Below are positions 42,013 through 50,285 of a stretch of 64,000 bases of DNA, piece after piece (the stretch's first letter is position 1; each line of letters begins with the position of its first letter). The notes under the pieces were generated by a model, which had not been told where the DNA came from, ran no database searches, and was given only the letters and a program-made list of their open reading frames with translations. The DNA comes from JASGCK01 sp031538565 (lineage in GTDB: Bacteria > Pseudomonadota > Gammaproteobacteria > Burkholderiales > Burkholderiaceae_C), in the NCBI GenBank assembly GCA_031538565.1, contig JAVKLS010000032.1, forward strand, positions 1 through 64,000. Reading direction: 5' to 3'. A program made the position numbers and the translations under genes.

Positions 42013-42517
42013 GGATCATCGCCACCATTTGATCTAGCGCTACGCCCCAGCCCGCCTCAAAACCCATATTTTGATGCTGCTTGCAGCCCGCCTCGTCCGC
42101 GTGCCGAGCAGTCGCGCTGTACTTTGTACCCGTGGCTTCGCCGATCGGATGATCCTCTAACTCAACGGTAGCAGTAAACATAAAACCGCTCTCGCTGCCG
42201 CCACACTTTTCAAACGTGAGTGAGGGGCGGTAGTCTGGCAAAAGCGCATTCGTCCAAGTCAAACGCTGATTGGGCAAGACCTCCAAAACACAACCTGCGC
42301 TGCGGGGCATGGTAACGCCTTCGGGCGACTGCATCGTCGCGCTAAAAACACCGCCTGGGCGTAAATCAATGTCGCAGGCAATTGTTCTCCAAGGCCTAGG
42401 ACAAAACCACGGCAACAGTAATTCAGGCTCCGTCCAGCAACGCCAAATCGCCTCTTTAGGGACGCGGACGAGGCGAGAAAAATGAAGATCTAGTTTGGAA
42501 TCAATGGTGGCACGCAT
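41978..42517 (-). CDS. SRPBCC/AHSA1 domain protein
   Basis: A 179-residue START-like (activator of Hsp90 ATPase homologue 1) domain protein. Family features are FSRLVRVPKEAIWRCWTEPELLLPWFCPRPW near the N-terminus, DLRPGGVFSATMQSPEG and a final long helix with GFEAGWGVALDQMVAMI. Such proteins bind hydrophobic ligands or act as polyketide-like cyclases; no substrate can be named. It probably forms an operon with the spermidine-synthase-like gene. Confidence 0.85.
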   Translation of the reverse strand: MRATIDSKLDLHFSRLVRVPKEAIWRCWTEPELLLPWFCPRPWRTIACDIDLRPGGVFSATMQSPEGVTMPRSAGCVLEVLPNQRLTWTNALLPDYRPSLTFEKCGGSESGFMFTATVELEDHPIGEATGTKYSATARHADEAGCKQHQNMGFEAGWGVALDQMVAMILAQKERFDLKI

Positions 42518-42668
42518 CAGGCACTCTTTTTTGGAACTTATTTCTAACTAAAAGTTTTACACGCAAATTGAATTCTAAGTTATCTATTTCAATGGATTTT
42601 TATCATTTTTTAAATTGATAAATTAACTCTAAATCTTTGATTTAATTGGTTTTTTGTTGAAATTTTCT

Positions 42669-42735
42669 TGGGAGTCATTCATTTTTATGCTAAAGTGGGA
42701 TTTCGCGGTATTTTTTGTCTATAAAGTGGTAAATC
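42669..42735 (+). promoter_or_regulatory. Putative mraZ promoter/MraZ-box region of the dcw cluster
   Basis: The 218 bp before mraZ is strongly AT-rich. TATGCT at 42686-42691 could be a -10 element. TGGGA at 42696-42700, then five bases, then CGGTA, with a further GTGGT at 42726-42730, resembles the TGGGN-spaced boxes that MraZ binds to autoregulate the cluster. The second and third boxes are degenerate, and I find no good -35 element. Confidence 0.35.
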
Positions 42736-43164
42736 ATGTTTAACGGTGCAACCCAGATCACGCTAGACCCCAAGGGTCGTTTCTCGATGCCGACTAAGCA
42801 TCGCGATGCGCTGTCTGTTGCCTGCAAGGGCTTGTTTACTGTAACAAAACACCAAGACGGCTGCCTGATGATTTTTCCAAGCCCTGAGTGGCAGGCCGTT
42901 AGCGCCCGCATTGCCACGTGGTCTAACGAAGCGTTGGCGTGGAAGCGTTTTTATTTGGGTAGCGCCACTGAGGTGGAGATGGACAGTGCGGGACGTCTGC
43001 TTGTACCTACCGAGCTACGCAACAGCATGGGCATCAACAAAAGCGCAACTCTTGTTGGCATGGAGACTTATTTTGAGCTTTGGGATAGTGCACGCCTTGC
43101 CGCGCACGAAGCGGAGACCTTGCAAAAAGATCATCCCCCCGAAGTCAAAGGGTTTAGTTTTTAG
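42736..43164 (+). CDS. mraZ: Transcriptional regulator MraZ
   Basis: A 142-residue AbrB-like DNA-binding protein with two MraZ repeats: FNGATQITLDPKGRFSMPTKHRDAL (about 2-26) and ATEVEMDSAGRLLVPTELRNSMGI. MraZ binds upstream of itself and represses the division/cell wall cluster. It is the first gene of the 16-gene dcw cluster. The gap to rsmH is at most a few bases. Confidence 0.96.
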   Translation: MFNGATQITLDPKGRFSMPTKHRDALSVACKGLFTVTKHQDGCLMIFPSPEWQAVSARIATWSNEALAWKRFYLGSATEVEMDSAGRLLVPTELRNSMGINKSATLVGMETYFELWDSARLAAHEAETLQKDHPPEVKGFSF

Positions 43165-43174
43165 GGTGAGCACG

Positions 43175-44158
43175 GTGGGCACGCAATGGACACATACCTC
43201 TGTTTTACTCCAAGAATCCATAGCTGCTGTACTGACCGACCCCAACGGAACGTACATCGATGCGACATATGGACGAGGCGGGCACTCGCGGCTACTGCTC
43301 TCCAAGCTATCGCCCGCGGGGCGGCTCATAGCCTTCGATCGCGACACTCAAGCGATTGCCAATGCATCCGCGCTTGTTGCGTCGGATTCGCGCTTTACCG
43401 TGCATCACGCAGCCTTCAGCACGATGGCGCAGCAAGCAGGCATTTCGCCAAACTCGATCACGGGGCTCTTGATGGATTTAGGAGTCAGCTCGCCGCAAAT
43501 CGACGATGCGGCGCGAGGCTTCAGCTTTATGCGCGAGGGTCCGCTCGATATGCGCATGGATACCAGTCGCGGGCAAAGCGTTGCTCAGTGGCTATGCACA
43601 GCAACAACAACACAGATTGCGCAGGTGATTCATGAATACGGCGAAGAGCGGCATGCTCGGCTTATTGCAGAGGCGATTAAGGCTGGCACAGACAAAAAAA
43701 TCCCGCTTGAACGAACCACCGATCTTGCCAAGATCGTGGCTAGTGCAGTCCACGGGCGCAGCGCGAAGGATGGCGGACAGCACCCAGCCACACGCACATT
43801 TCAAGCTCTTAGGATTTTTATCAACGACGAACTGGGCGAGCTCGACCGCACCCTTGCCATTGCCCCCAATTTGCTTGGCGAAAAAGGACGACTGGCTGTG
43901 ATTAGTTTTCACTCACTGGAAGATCGCCGCGTCAAACAATTTATTGCCGGACACAGCAAAGAGCATTTCGACCCGCGCAGCCCGCAAAGTCTCATGCGTC
44001 AAAGCAACGCCACGCTCAAGCTTAAAGACCTGGGGCGCACCAAACCCAGCGCAGAAGAAATCAAAAACAACCCTCGCAGCCGCAGTGCCACCTTGCGCGT
44101 AGCCGAGCGCACTGCTGCAGAACTTATCGTTAACACCGAAAAGGAGCTTGCAACATGA
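43175..44158 (+). CDS. rsmH: 16S rRNA (cytosine(1402)-N4)-methyltransferase RsmH
   Basis: A methyltransferase of about 327 residues for C1402 of 16S rRNA. Family features are WTHTSVLLQESIAAV at the start, YIDATYGRGGHSRLLL, LLMDLGVSSPQIDDAARGFSFMREGPLDMRMD and the C-terminal SFHSLEDRRVKQF. GTG at 43175 follows AGGGTGAG and gives the usual short N-terminus; GTG at 43166 is an alternative. Upstream in-frame codons are only the shifted frame of mraZ. Overlaps ftsL by 4 bp. Confidence 0.93.
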   Translation: MGTQWTHTSVLLQESIAAVLTDPNGTYIDATYGRGGHSRLLLSKLSPAGRLIAFDRDTQAIANASALVASDSRFTVHHAAFSTMAQQAGISPNSITGLLMDLGVSSPQIDDAARGFSFMREGPLDMRMDTSRGQSVAQWLCTATTTQIAQVIHEYGEERHARLIAEAIKAGTDKKIPLERTTDLAKIVASAVHGRSAKDGGQHPATRTFQALRIFINDELGELDRTLAIAPNLLGEKGRLAVISFHSLEDRRVKQFIAGHSKEHFDPRSPQSLMRQSNATLKLKDLGRTKPSAEEIKNNPRSRSATLRVAERTAAELIVNTEKELAT

Positions 44159-44472
44159 ACCTAGCAGATATCAAAGCACACCTCAAACCTAGCAGTTCAT
44201 TTAAGTTTGGTTTGCTCATCAATATGTGGCTGCTCATCATGGTGATTGGTTCTGCGCTGATTTTGGTGCGCTGGCAATACACCTCGCGCAATTTATATGT
44301 GCAGCTAGAGAAATCAGAATCCGAAAGCAAGCAACTGATCGACAACAACGCCAGCGCGTTAGCAGAAAAACGCCAATTGACAGCGCCCGCCCGCGTCGAG
44401 CGCATGGCGTCACAGTCATTGGGAATGACGCTGGTTGACCCTTCCGTCACGGTGTATTTGACTAAGCCTTGA
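44155..44472 (+). CDS. ftsL: Cell division protein FtsL
   Basis: A 105-residue bitopic membrane protein. It has one transmembrane helix (about 22-42, LLINMWLLIMVIGSALILVRW) and a periplasmic coiled coil (LYVQLEKSESESKQLIDNNASALAEKRQL), then an ERMASQSLGM segment typical of FtsL. It recruits and activates FtsWI with FtsB and FtsQ. It is coupled to both neighbours (ATGA with rsmH, TGATG with ftsI). Confidence 0.92.
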   Translation: MNLADIKAHLKPSSSFKFGLLINMWLLIMVIGSALILVRWQYTSRNLYVQLEKSESESKQLIDNNASALAEKRQLTAPARVERMASQSLGMTLVDPSVTVYLTKP

Positions 44473-46232
44473 TGAAATCTAAATTTCCCAGCGCCAACAA
44501 ACGCCCCGCGCAAGCGGTGAGCTTTGCCAGTAGCCCTTTGCTTGCCAGCCAAACACCGCTGTGGCGCAGCAAACTGCTACTGGCGCTGCTGGGGCTTGCG
44601 TTTACAGGGCTGGGCGCACGCGCCGCTTACGTGCAAGTTGTTCATCAAAGTTTTTATCAAAAGCAAGGTGAGATTCGATTTGCACGCACGCTAGACATCC
44701 CCGCTGAGCGCGGACGTGTACTCGATAGAAACGGGCAAATCATGGCCTCCAATGTCCCTGCCGTGGGTGTGTGGGCAATTCCTGAAGACCTCAACGCCAG
44801 CTTGCAAGCCAGTCCCGAAAAATTACCCACGCTTGCCAAGCTGCTAGGGCTGCGTCCATCCGAAATGCAGCAAAAACTGGCGCAAGAGGATCGCTCCTTT
44901 GTGTGGTTACGTCGCCAACTAGATGGCAGCGTAGCTACCGATGTGCAGACTTTTAAATTGGATGGTTTGTACACCCGCCCCGAATCACGCAGGCAATATC
45001 CGCAAGGCGAAGCGACAAGCACACTGACAGGTTTGCTCAACAACGACGGCAAAGGCATTGAAGGCATTGAGCTTGCCTTTAACCAAGCGCTCTCTGGGCA
45101 AAGCGGCTCACGTCGCGTGATGAAAGACCGCATGGGTCGTGTGGTGGAAGACATGGGCGACCGCATCGCGCCTGTCGATGGCAAAGATGTCCATCTCACC
45201 ATTGACGAAAAAATTCAATTTTTCGCTTATCAAAAACTCAAAGAGGCGGTCACAGCGCAGCGCGCCAAAAGCGGATCCGTCGTGATTTTGGACGCAAAGA
45301 CAGGCGAGGTGCTGGCGCTAACCAATTACGACGCCCCCACAGCCAAAGGCGGCAGCAACCGCAACCGCGCATTAGTCGATAGCTTTGAGCCTGGCTCGGT
45401 CATGAAGCCGCTCACGATTGCTCTGGCACTAGAGCGCGGCATCGTCACGCCGCAAACCACGTTTCAAACTGCGCCTGGTTTCGTTATGGTGACAGGTTCC
45501 AAAATTACCGACTCGCACGTGCACGGCGTACTTAGCGTCGACCAAATCATTGAAAAATCCAGCAACGTAGGCACGGTCAAAATCGCCCAGCAAATTCCCT
45601 ACAAAGATATGTGGGAGTTTTACACTGCGGCGGGGCTTGGGCAAAAGCCTGCGCTGCCCTTTCCTGGCGTGGTGGGCGGAAAGCTACGCGCCTACAAATC
45701 GTGGCGACCTGTCGAGCAAGCCACCATGAGCTATGGCTACGGCTTGTCGGTGAGTCTTTTTCAGCTGGCGCAGGCCTATAGCGTTTTGGCAAATGATGGT
45801 GAGCGGATAGCGCCCACTCTCGTGCGCGGCGATGCGCCCGCAGCGCACCAGCGCATCTTGAGCGCAGCCACAGCACGCGCGGTTCGCCATATGCTCAATC
45901 TTGCCACGGGCAAAGACGGCACAGCCCCCAAAGCGCAAGTAGAGGGCTACGCCGTGGGTGGCAAAACGGGAACGGCGCATAAGCAAGAGGGGCGCAGCTA
46001 CGCCGCACATAGATACCGCAGCACCTTTGTAGGTATTGCGCCCATTGATGCGCCGCGCATTGTGGTGGCCGTATCGATTGATGAGCCTAGCAACGGCCAA
46101 TACTTTGGCGGCGATATTGCAGCGCCTGTTTTTTCGCAAACCGTGGGGCAAACTTTGCGCCTCTTAGGTGTTGCGCCCAACCTTGCCGTGAAGCCGCAAA
46201 TCTCTAATACGCCCACGCAAGAGAGCATATGA
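44472..46232 (+). CDS. ftsI: Peptidoglycan D,D-transpeptidase FtsI (PBP3)
   Basis: A 586-residue class B penicillin-binding protein for septal crosslinking. A single transmembrane helix near residues 36-55 is followed by the dimerisation domain (AERGRVLDRNGQIMASN) and the transpeptidase domain. Active-site motifs are S-x-x-K in FEPGSVMKPLTIA, SSN in EKSSNVGTVK and KTG in VGGKTGTAHK. ATG at 44472 overlaps the ftsL stop by one base; a TTG one codon earlier is unlikely. Confidence 0.96.
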   Translation: MKSKFPSANKRPAQAVSFASSPLLASQTPLWRSKLLLALLGLAFTGLGARAAYVQVVHQSFYQKQGEIRFARTLDIPAERGRVLDRNGQIMASNVPAVGVWAIPEDLNASLQASPEKLPTLAKLLGLRPSEMQQKLAQEDRSFVWLRRQLDGSVATDVQTFKLDGLYTRPESRRQYPQGEATSTLTGLLNNDGKGIEGIELAFNQALSGQSGSRRVMKDRMGRVVEDMGDRIAPVDGKDVHLTIDEKIQFFAYQKLKEAVTAQRAKSGSVVILDAKTGEVLALTNYDAPTAKGGSNRNRALVDSFEPGSVMKPLTIALALERGIVTPQTTFQTAPGFVMVTGSKITDSHVHGVLSVDQIIEKSSNVGTVKIAQQIPYKDMWEFYTAAGLGQKPALPFPGVVGGKLRAYKSWRPVEQATMSYGYGLSVSLFQLAQAYSVLANDGERIAPTLVRGDAPAAHQRILSAATARAVRHMLNLATGKDGTAPKAQVEGYAVGGKTGTAHKQEGRSYAAHRYRSTFVGIAPIDAPRIVVAVSIDEPSNGQYFGGDIAAPVFSQTVGQTLRLLGVAPNLAVKPQISNTPTQESI

Positions 46233-47737
46233 GTACAGCTCTTTTGCGCGATCCTGCTGCTGCCGTAGCCTGGCTGCGAGGCAAAGGATGCACGCGCTTA
46301 GTCACAGACAGTCGCCGCGTCCAAATCAGCGATGCGCTTATTGCGTGGCCAGGTGCAGCCGTGGATGGCAGGCAATTTATTCCTGCCGCCATTGCAAAGG
46401 GCGCAGCTTGTGCGCTGATGGAGTCACAAGATGCGCCAGAAGTCTTGCTGACCATGCCGTCCGTTTGTGCGTACCAACATTTAAAGACCGCCGCGGGCGA
46501 CATTGCCTCGCTGTTTTATGGCGAACCTAGTCACGCACTGCAAGTCGTTGCCTTTACAGGAACCAATGGCAAAACGTCGAGTAGTTGGTGGCTTGCGGAA
46601 GCGCTCTCGCATCTGCCCGCACCGCACACAAGGATTTGCGCCGTGGTGGGAACTTTGGGCGCAGGACAAATCGACCGCCTCGAACCCAATGGCCTTACCA
46701 CCCCCGATCCCGTGTTGCTGCAAGAAAAACTCCACGCCTTTGCCGCGCAAAACTGCAAGGTGGTGGCGCTAGAAGCGTCGTCCATTGGCATTGCCGAGGG
46801 GCGCTTAAATGGCACGCGCATTCACACCGCCGTGTTTACCAATTTCACGCAAGATCATTTGGACTACCACGGCACCATGGAGGCCTACTGGCAAGCCAAG
46901 GCATCGCTATTTGATTGGCCGCACCTAAAGGCCGTCGTCATCAACTTAGACGACACGCAGGGTTTGGCGCTACTCGATCGCGTGCGCGAAAGGGCGCTTG
47001 ACGTGTGGACGTTTGGCATGGACCGCGCAGCGCGTTTACAAGCAACCAACATTCGCACCACGGCACAAGGCTTGGCGTTTGATGTGACCGAACAAACGTC
47101 TGGCGACACGCACCAATCTCACCCACTTCAGACCCACTTGATTGGACACTACAACATCAACAACTTATTAGGCGTGATTGCTGCCATGCGAACACTTGGC
47201 GTTTCGCTTGCCTTATGCCTAGAGACTTGCGCAAAAATAAGTCCCGTGCCTGGACGCTTAGAAATTGTCTCGCAAGCCGCCCAGCCACTAACCGTAATTG
47301 ACTACGCGCATTCACCCGACGCATTAGAAAAAGTGTTGCTCGCGCTGCGCGAAGTCACCACCGAGCGCGGTGGCACGCTATGGTGCGTATTTGGCTGCGG
47401 CGGCAAGCGCGACGCCAGCAAGCGCCCCATCATGGGCGCGATTGCCGCACGTTTTGCCGACAACGTCGTTGTGACCAGCGACAACCCTCGCGATGAAAAT
47501 CCAAACACCATCGCCTCACACATCTTGCGCGGCACGAGCGACGAGCGTGCGGTGCAAGTTCAAGTCAACCGCGCGCTTGCGATTGACGAAACAATTGTCC
47601 AGGCCAAAGCAAGCGATGTCATTCTCATTGCAGGCAAGGGACACGAAGACTACCAAGAAATCGCGGGCGTTTTGCATCCATTTAGCGATCAGCAGCACGC
47701 CAGAGCAGCGCTAACAACTTGGAGCGCCAAGCCATGA
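46229..47737 (+). CDS. murE: UDP-MurNAc-L-Ala-D-Glu:meso-diaminopimelate ligase MurE
   Basis: A 502-residue Mur ligase adding meso-diaminopimelate. It contains DSRRVQISDALIAWPG, the ATP loop VAFTGTNGKTSSSWWLA (around residue 110), TNFTQDHLDYHGTME with the DAP-ligase pattern, and SDNPRDENPNTI, the DNPR motif that specifies meso-DAP rather than lysine. This fits the dapB and dapF genes in the window. ATGA overlap with ftsI. Confidence 0.96.
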   Translation: MSTALLRDPAAAVAWLRGKGCTRLVTDSRRVQISDALIAWPGAAVDGRQFIPAAIAKGAACALMESQDAPEVLLTMPSVCAYQHLKTAAGDIASLFYGEPSHALQVVAFTGTNGKTSSSWWLAEALSHLPAPHTRICAVVGTLGAGQIDRLEPNGLTTPDPVLLQEKLHAFAAQNCKVVALEASSIGIAEGRLNGTRIHTAVFTNFTQDHLDYHGTMEAYWQAKASLFDWPHLKAVVINLDDTQGLALLDRVRERALDVWTFGMDRAARLQATNIRTTAQGLAFDVTEQTSGDTHQSHPLQTHLIGHYNINNLLGVIAAMRTLGVSLALCLETCAKISPVPGRLEIVSQAAQPLTVIDYAHSPDALEKVLLALREVTTERGGTLWCVFGCGGKRDASKRPIMGAIAARFADNVVVTSDNPRDENPNTIASHILRGTSDERAVQVQVNRALAIDETIVQAKASDVILIAGKGHEDYQEIAGVLHPFSDQQHARAALTTWSAKP

Positions 47738-49113
47738 TGAATCTGCTACTTGCACAGCAACTGCTACCGCAGTCCAAGCTAGTGGGCGACGCTGCAACAG
47801 CATTCACCCGCGTTCACACCGACACACGCAGCTTGCAAGCAGGCGATTTGTTTGTGGCGCTAAAAGGCGATCAATTTGACGCACACAATTTTTTACCTCA
47901 AGCAAAATGTTGCGCGGCAACCATTGCCCAGCATGGCTTGACAGAAAACGGATTGACTGGATTGGAAGTGCCAGACAGCAAAGCGGCGCTAGGATTACTG
48001 GCAAAAAATTGGCGTGCACATCTTGCCGCCGCGCACAACATTCCTGTGATTGCCGTCACGGGTAGCAATGGCAAAACCACACTCACGCAAATGATTGCCA
48101 GCATCTTAAAAAGCTGGCACGCGTTAGCCTCGCTCGCAACGCAAGGCAATTTCAATAACGATATTGGCGTACCGCTGACGCTGCTTGGCCTGCGCCCATC
48201 GCATCGCTGCGCTGTGGTTGAGTTGGGCATGAATCACGCGGGTGAAATTGCGGCGCTTGCCGCCATGACTGCGCCCACGGTGGCTGTGGTCAACAACGCA
48301 CAGCGCGAGCACCAAGAATTTATGAAAAGCGTAGAAGCTGTAGCGCGTGAAAACGGAAGCGTCATTGAAAGCCTTGACGCGACAGGCGTCGCCGTATTTC
48401 CTGCAGATGACGCATACAGCAGCGTGTGGCGCAAATTAGCAGCTCAGCGTCCTGTACTCACTTTTGGTTGGGCAGACGCCGACATCACGGCAAGCTGTGC
48501 ATGGCAAGGCGGCGCGTGGCAAGTGCAGGCACAAACGCCCGCAGGCGAGGTGCAGTACCAGCTCCACATGGCGGGCAAGCACAACGTCAAAAATTCTCTG
48601 GCTGCCGTTGCTTGCAGCATTGCAGCAGGCGTACCCGCGCACCATATTCAACAAGGCTTGTCCAGTTTTGCAGCGGTTGCTGGACGCTCGCGCACGGTGC
48701 AACTTGGCGCAGATGATGCCGCCATCACCTTGGTGGACGACAGCTACAACGCCAACCCCGACTCCGTCATTGCCGCCATCGATATGTTGCTGGACTTACC
48801 CGCCCCGCATTTACTGATTTTGGGCGACATGGGCGAGGTGGGCGATCAAGGACCCGCATTTCATGCAGAAGTGGGTGCGCACGCCAAGGCTTGCGGTGTT
48901 CTACATTTTTGGACGCTGGGGGATTTGTGCCAACACGCAGGCGGGAAGCATTTTTCGGGGATGGAGGAGTTGTTGCTTGCTATTGATCAATTGAAAAAAA
49001 CAGTGATTCCCGCCCCTCGCAGCATCCTTGTTAAAGGTTCGCGTTTCATGAAGATGGAGCGCGCTGTGCAGCGTTTAGAGCAATGTGGTCAGGAGAGTCG
49101 CCATGCTGCTTAG
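47734..49113 (+). CDS. murF: UDP-MurNAc-tripeptide:D-Ala-D-Ala ligase MurF
   Basis: A 459-residue ligase that adds D-Ala-D-Ala to the UDP-MurNAc tripeptide. It contains VHTDTRSLQAGDLFVALKGDQFD, the ATP loop VIAVTGSNGKTTLTQMIASIL, ELGMNHAGEIAALA and DDSYNANPDSVIAAID. Start at 47734 (MMNLLLAQQ) after GGAG; the overlap with murE is 4 bp. In some Burkholderiales murE and murF are fused, here they are separate but coupled. Confidence 0.95.
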   Translation: MMNLLLAQQLLPQSKLVGDAATAFTRVHTDTRSLQAGDLFVALKGDQFDAHNFLPQAKCCAATIAQHGLTENGLTGLEVPDSKAALGLLAKNWRAHLAAAHNIPVIAVTGSNGKTTLTQMIASILKSWHALASLATQGNFNNDIGVPLTLLGLRPSHRCAVVELGMNHAGEIAALAAMTAPTVAVVNNAQREHQEFMKSVEAVARENGSVIESLDATGVAVFPADDAYSSVWRKLAAQRPVLTFGWADADITASCAWQGGAWQVQAQTPAGEVQYQLHMAGKHNVKNSLAAVACSIAAGVPAHHIQQGLSSFAAVAGRSRTVQLGADDAAITLVDDSYNANPDSVIAAIDMLLDLPAPHLLILGDMGEVGDQGPAFHAEVGAHAKACGVLHFWTLGDLCQHAGGKHFSGMEELLLAIDQLKKTVIPAPRSILVKGSRFMKMERAVQRLEQCGQESRHAA

Positions 49114-50281
49114 TTTTGCCCATTGGCTGCAAAGCGTTTATCCCGATCTTAAATTTTTGCGTGTGGTGGACTACCTCACCTTCCGCGCCGTCATGGCATC
49201 CTTGACAGCCTTGGTGCTTGGTCTTGCGATTGGTCCTTGGGTGATTGCACGACTTGCCGCGCTCAAAATTGGACAGCCCGTGCGCGCTTACGGAATGCAG
49301 TCGCATCTTGCCAAAAGCGGCACACCCACAATGGGCGGCGTTTTAATTTTGCTGTGCATCACCGCCTCTACTTTGCTGTGGTTCGATTGGAGCAACCGCT
49401 TTGTGTGGATTGTGCTGGTCGTGACCTTGGGTTTTGGCGCTATTGGCTGGGCAGATGACTGGAAAAAGGTCGTGAACAAAGACCCTGAGGGTATGCGCTC
49501 ACGCGAAAAGTATTTTTGGCAATCGCTCATCGGGCTTATTGCTGCTTTGTATTTGGTGTTCAGCATTTCAGAAAACACCAATATGCGCGTGCTCGAACTT
49601 TTTCTTCAGTGGGTGAGCTCTGGCTTTGATGTCAACCTCCCGCCCAAAGCAGGCCTGCTTGTTCCCTTTTTTAAAGAAGTCAGTTATCCGCTGGGGGTTT
49701 TAGGATTTGTGGTGCTGACCTACCTTGTGATTGTGGGTTCTAGCAACGCGGTCAATCTAACCGATGGCCTGGATGGTCTTGCCATCATGCCCGTAGTGAT
49801 GGTGGGTTCGGCGCTGGGGATTTTTGCTTACGTCACGGGCAACGTGGTCTATTCGAAGTATTTATTTTTGCCTCACATCGCAGGCTCGGGCGAGTTACTC
49901 ATCTTTTGCGCGGCTATGGCTGGTGCGGGTTTGGCGTTTCTGTGGTTTAACACGCATCCCGCGCAAGTGTTTATGGGTGATGTGGGGGCGCTGGCACTAG
50001 GCGCAGCGCTGGGCACGATTGCCATCATTGTTCGACAAGAAATTGTGCTTGCCATCATGGGCGGTATTTTTGTCGTCGAGGCCGTATCGGTGATGCTGCA
50101 AGTCGTGTATTTCAAAACGACTCGCCGCAAATACGGCGAGGGCAAACGCTTGTTCAAAATGGCGCCGCTGCACCATCACTTTGAAAAATCAGGCTGGGCA
50201 GAAACCCAAGTCGTGGTTCGTTTTTGGATCATCACCATGCTTTTGTGCTTGGTAGGCCTCTCCACCTTAAAGCTGCGCTAA
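49103..50281 (+). CDS. mraY: Phospho-MurNAc-pentapeptide-transferase MraY
   Basis: A 392-residue integral membrane enzyme with about ten transmembrane helices that forms lipid I. Signatures are KSGTPTMGGVLIL, GWADDWKKVVNKDPEGMRSREKYFWQ and NLTDGLDGLAIMP, FMGDVGALALGAALG and the C-terminal APLHHHFEKSGWAETQVVVRFW. ATG at 49103 after CAGGAG overlaps murF by 11 bp. Confidence 0.97.
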   Translation: MLLSFAHWLQSVYPDLKFLRVVDYLTFRAVMASLTALVLGLAIGPWVIARLAALKIGQPVRAYGMQSHLAKSGTPTMGGVLILLCITASTLLWFDWSNRFVWIVLVVTLGFGAIGWADDWKKVVNKDPEGMRSREKYFWQSLIGLIAALYLVFSISENTNMRVLELFLQWVSSGFDVNLPPKAGLLVPFFKEVSYPLGVLGFVVLTYLVIVGSSNAVNLTDGLDGLAIMPVVMVGSALGIFAYVTGNVVYSKYLFLPHIAGSGELLIFCAAMAGAGLAFLWFNTHPAQVFMGDVGALALGAALGTIAIIVRQEIVLAIMGGIFVVEAVSVMLQVVYFKTTRRKYGEGKRLFKMAPLHHHFEKSGWAETQVVVRFWIITMLLCLVGLSTLKLR

Positions 50282-50285
50282 GACG

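Noticed and set aside
42599..42622. Inverted repeat TTTATCA...TGATAAA before mraZ
   Set aside because: A short AT-only repeat in an AT-rich stretch is expected by chance.
42657..42691. A full sigma-70 promoter for mraZ
   Set aside because: TTGAAA and TATGCT are 23 bp apart, too far for a standard promoter, and TTGGGA is too close.
42911..43174. An N-terminal extension of RsmH
   Set aside because: The extra residues are the shifted frame of mraZ. Family similarity starts at about 43175.
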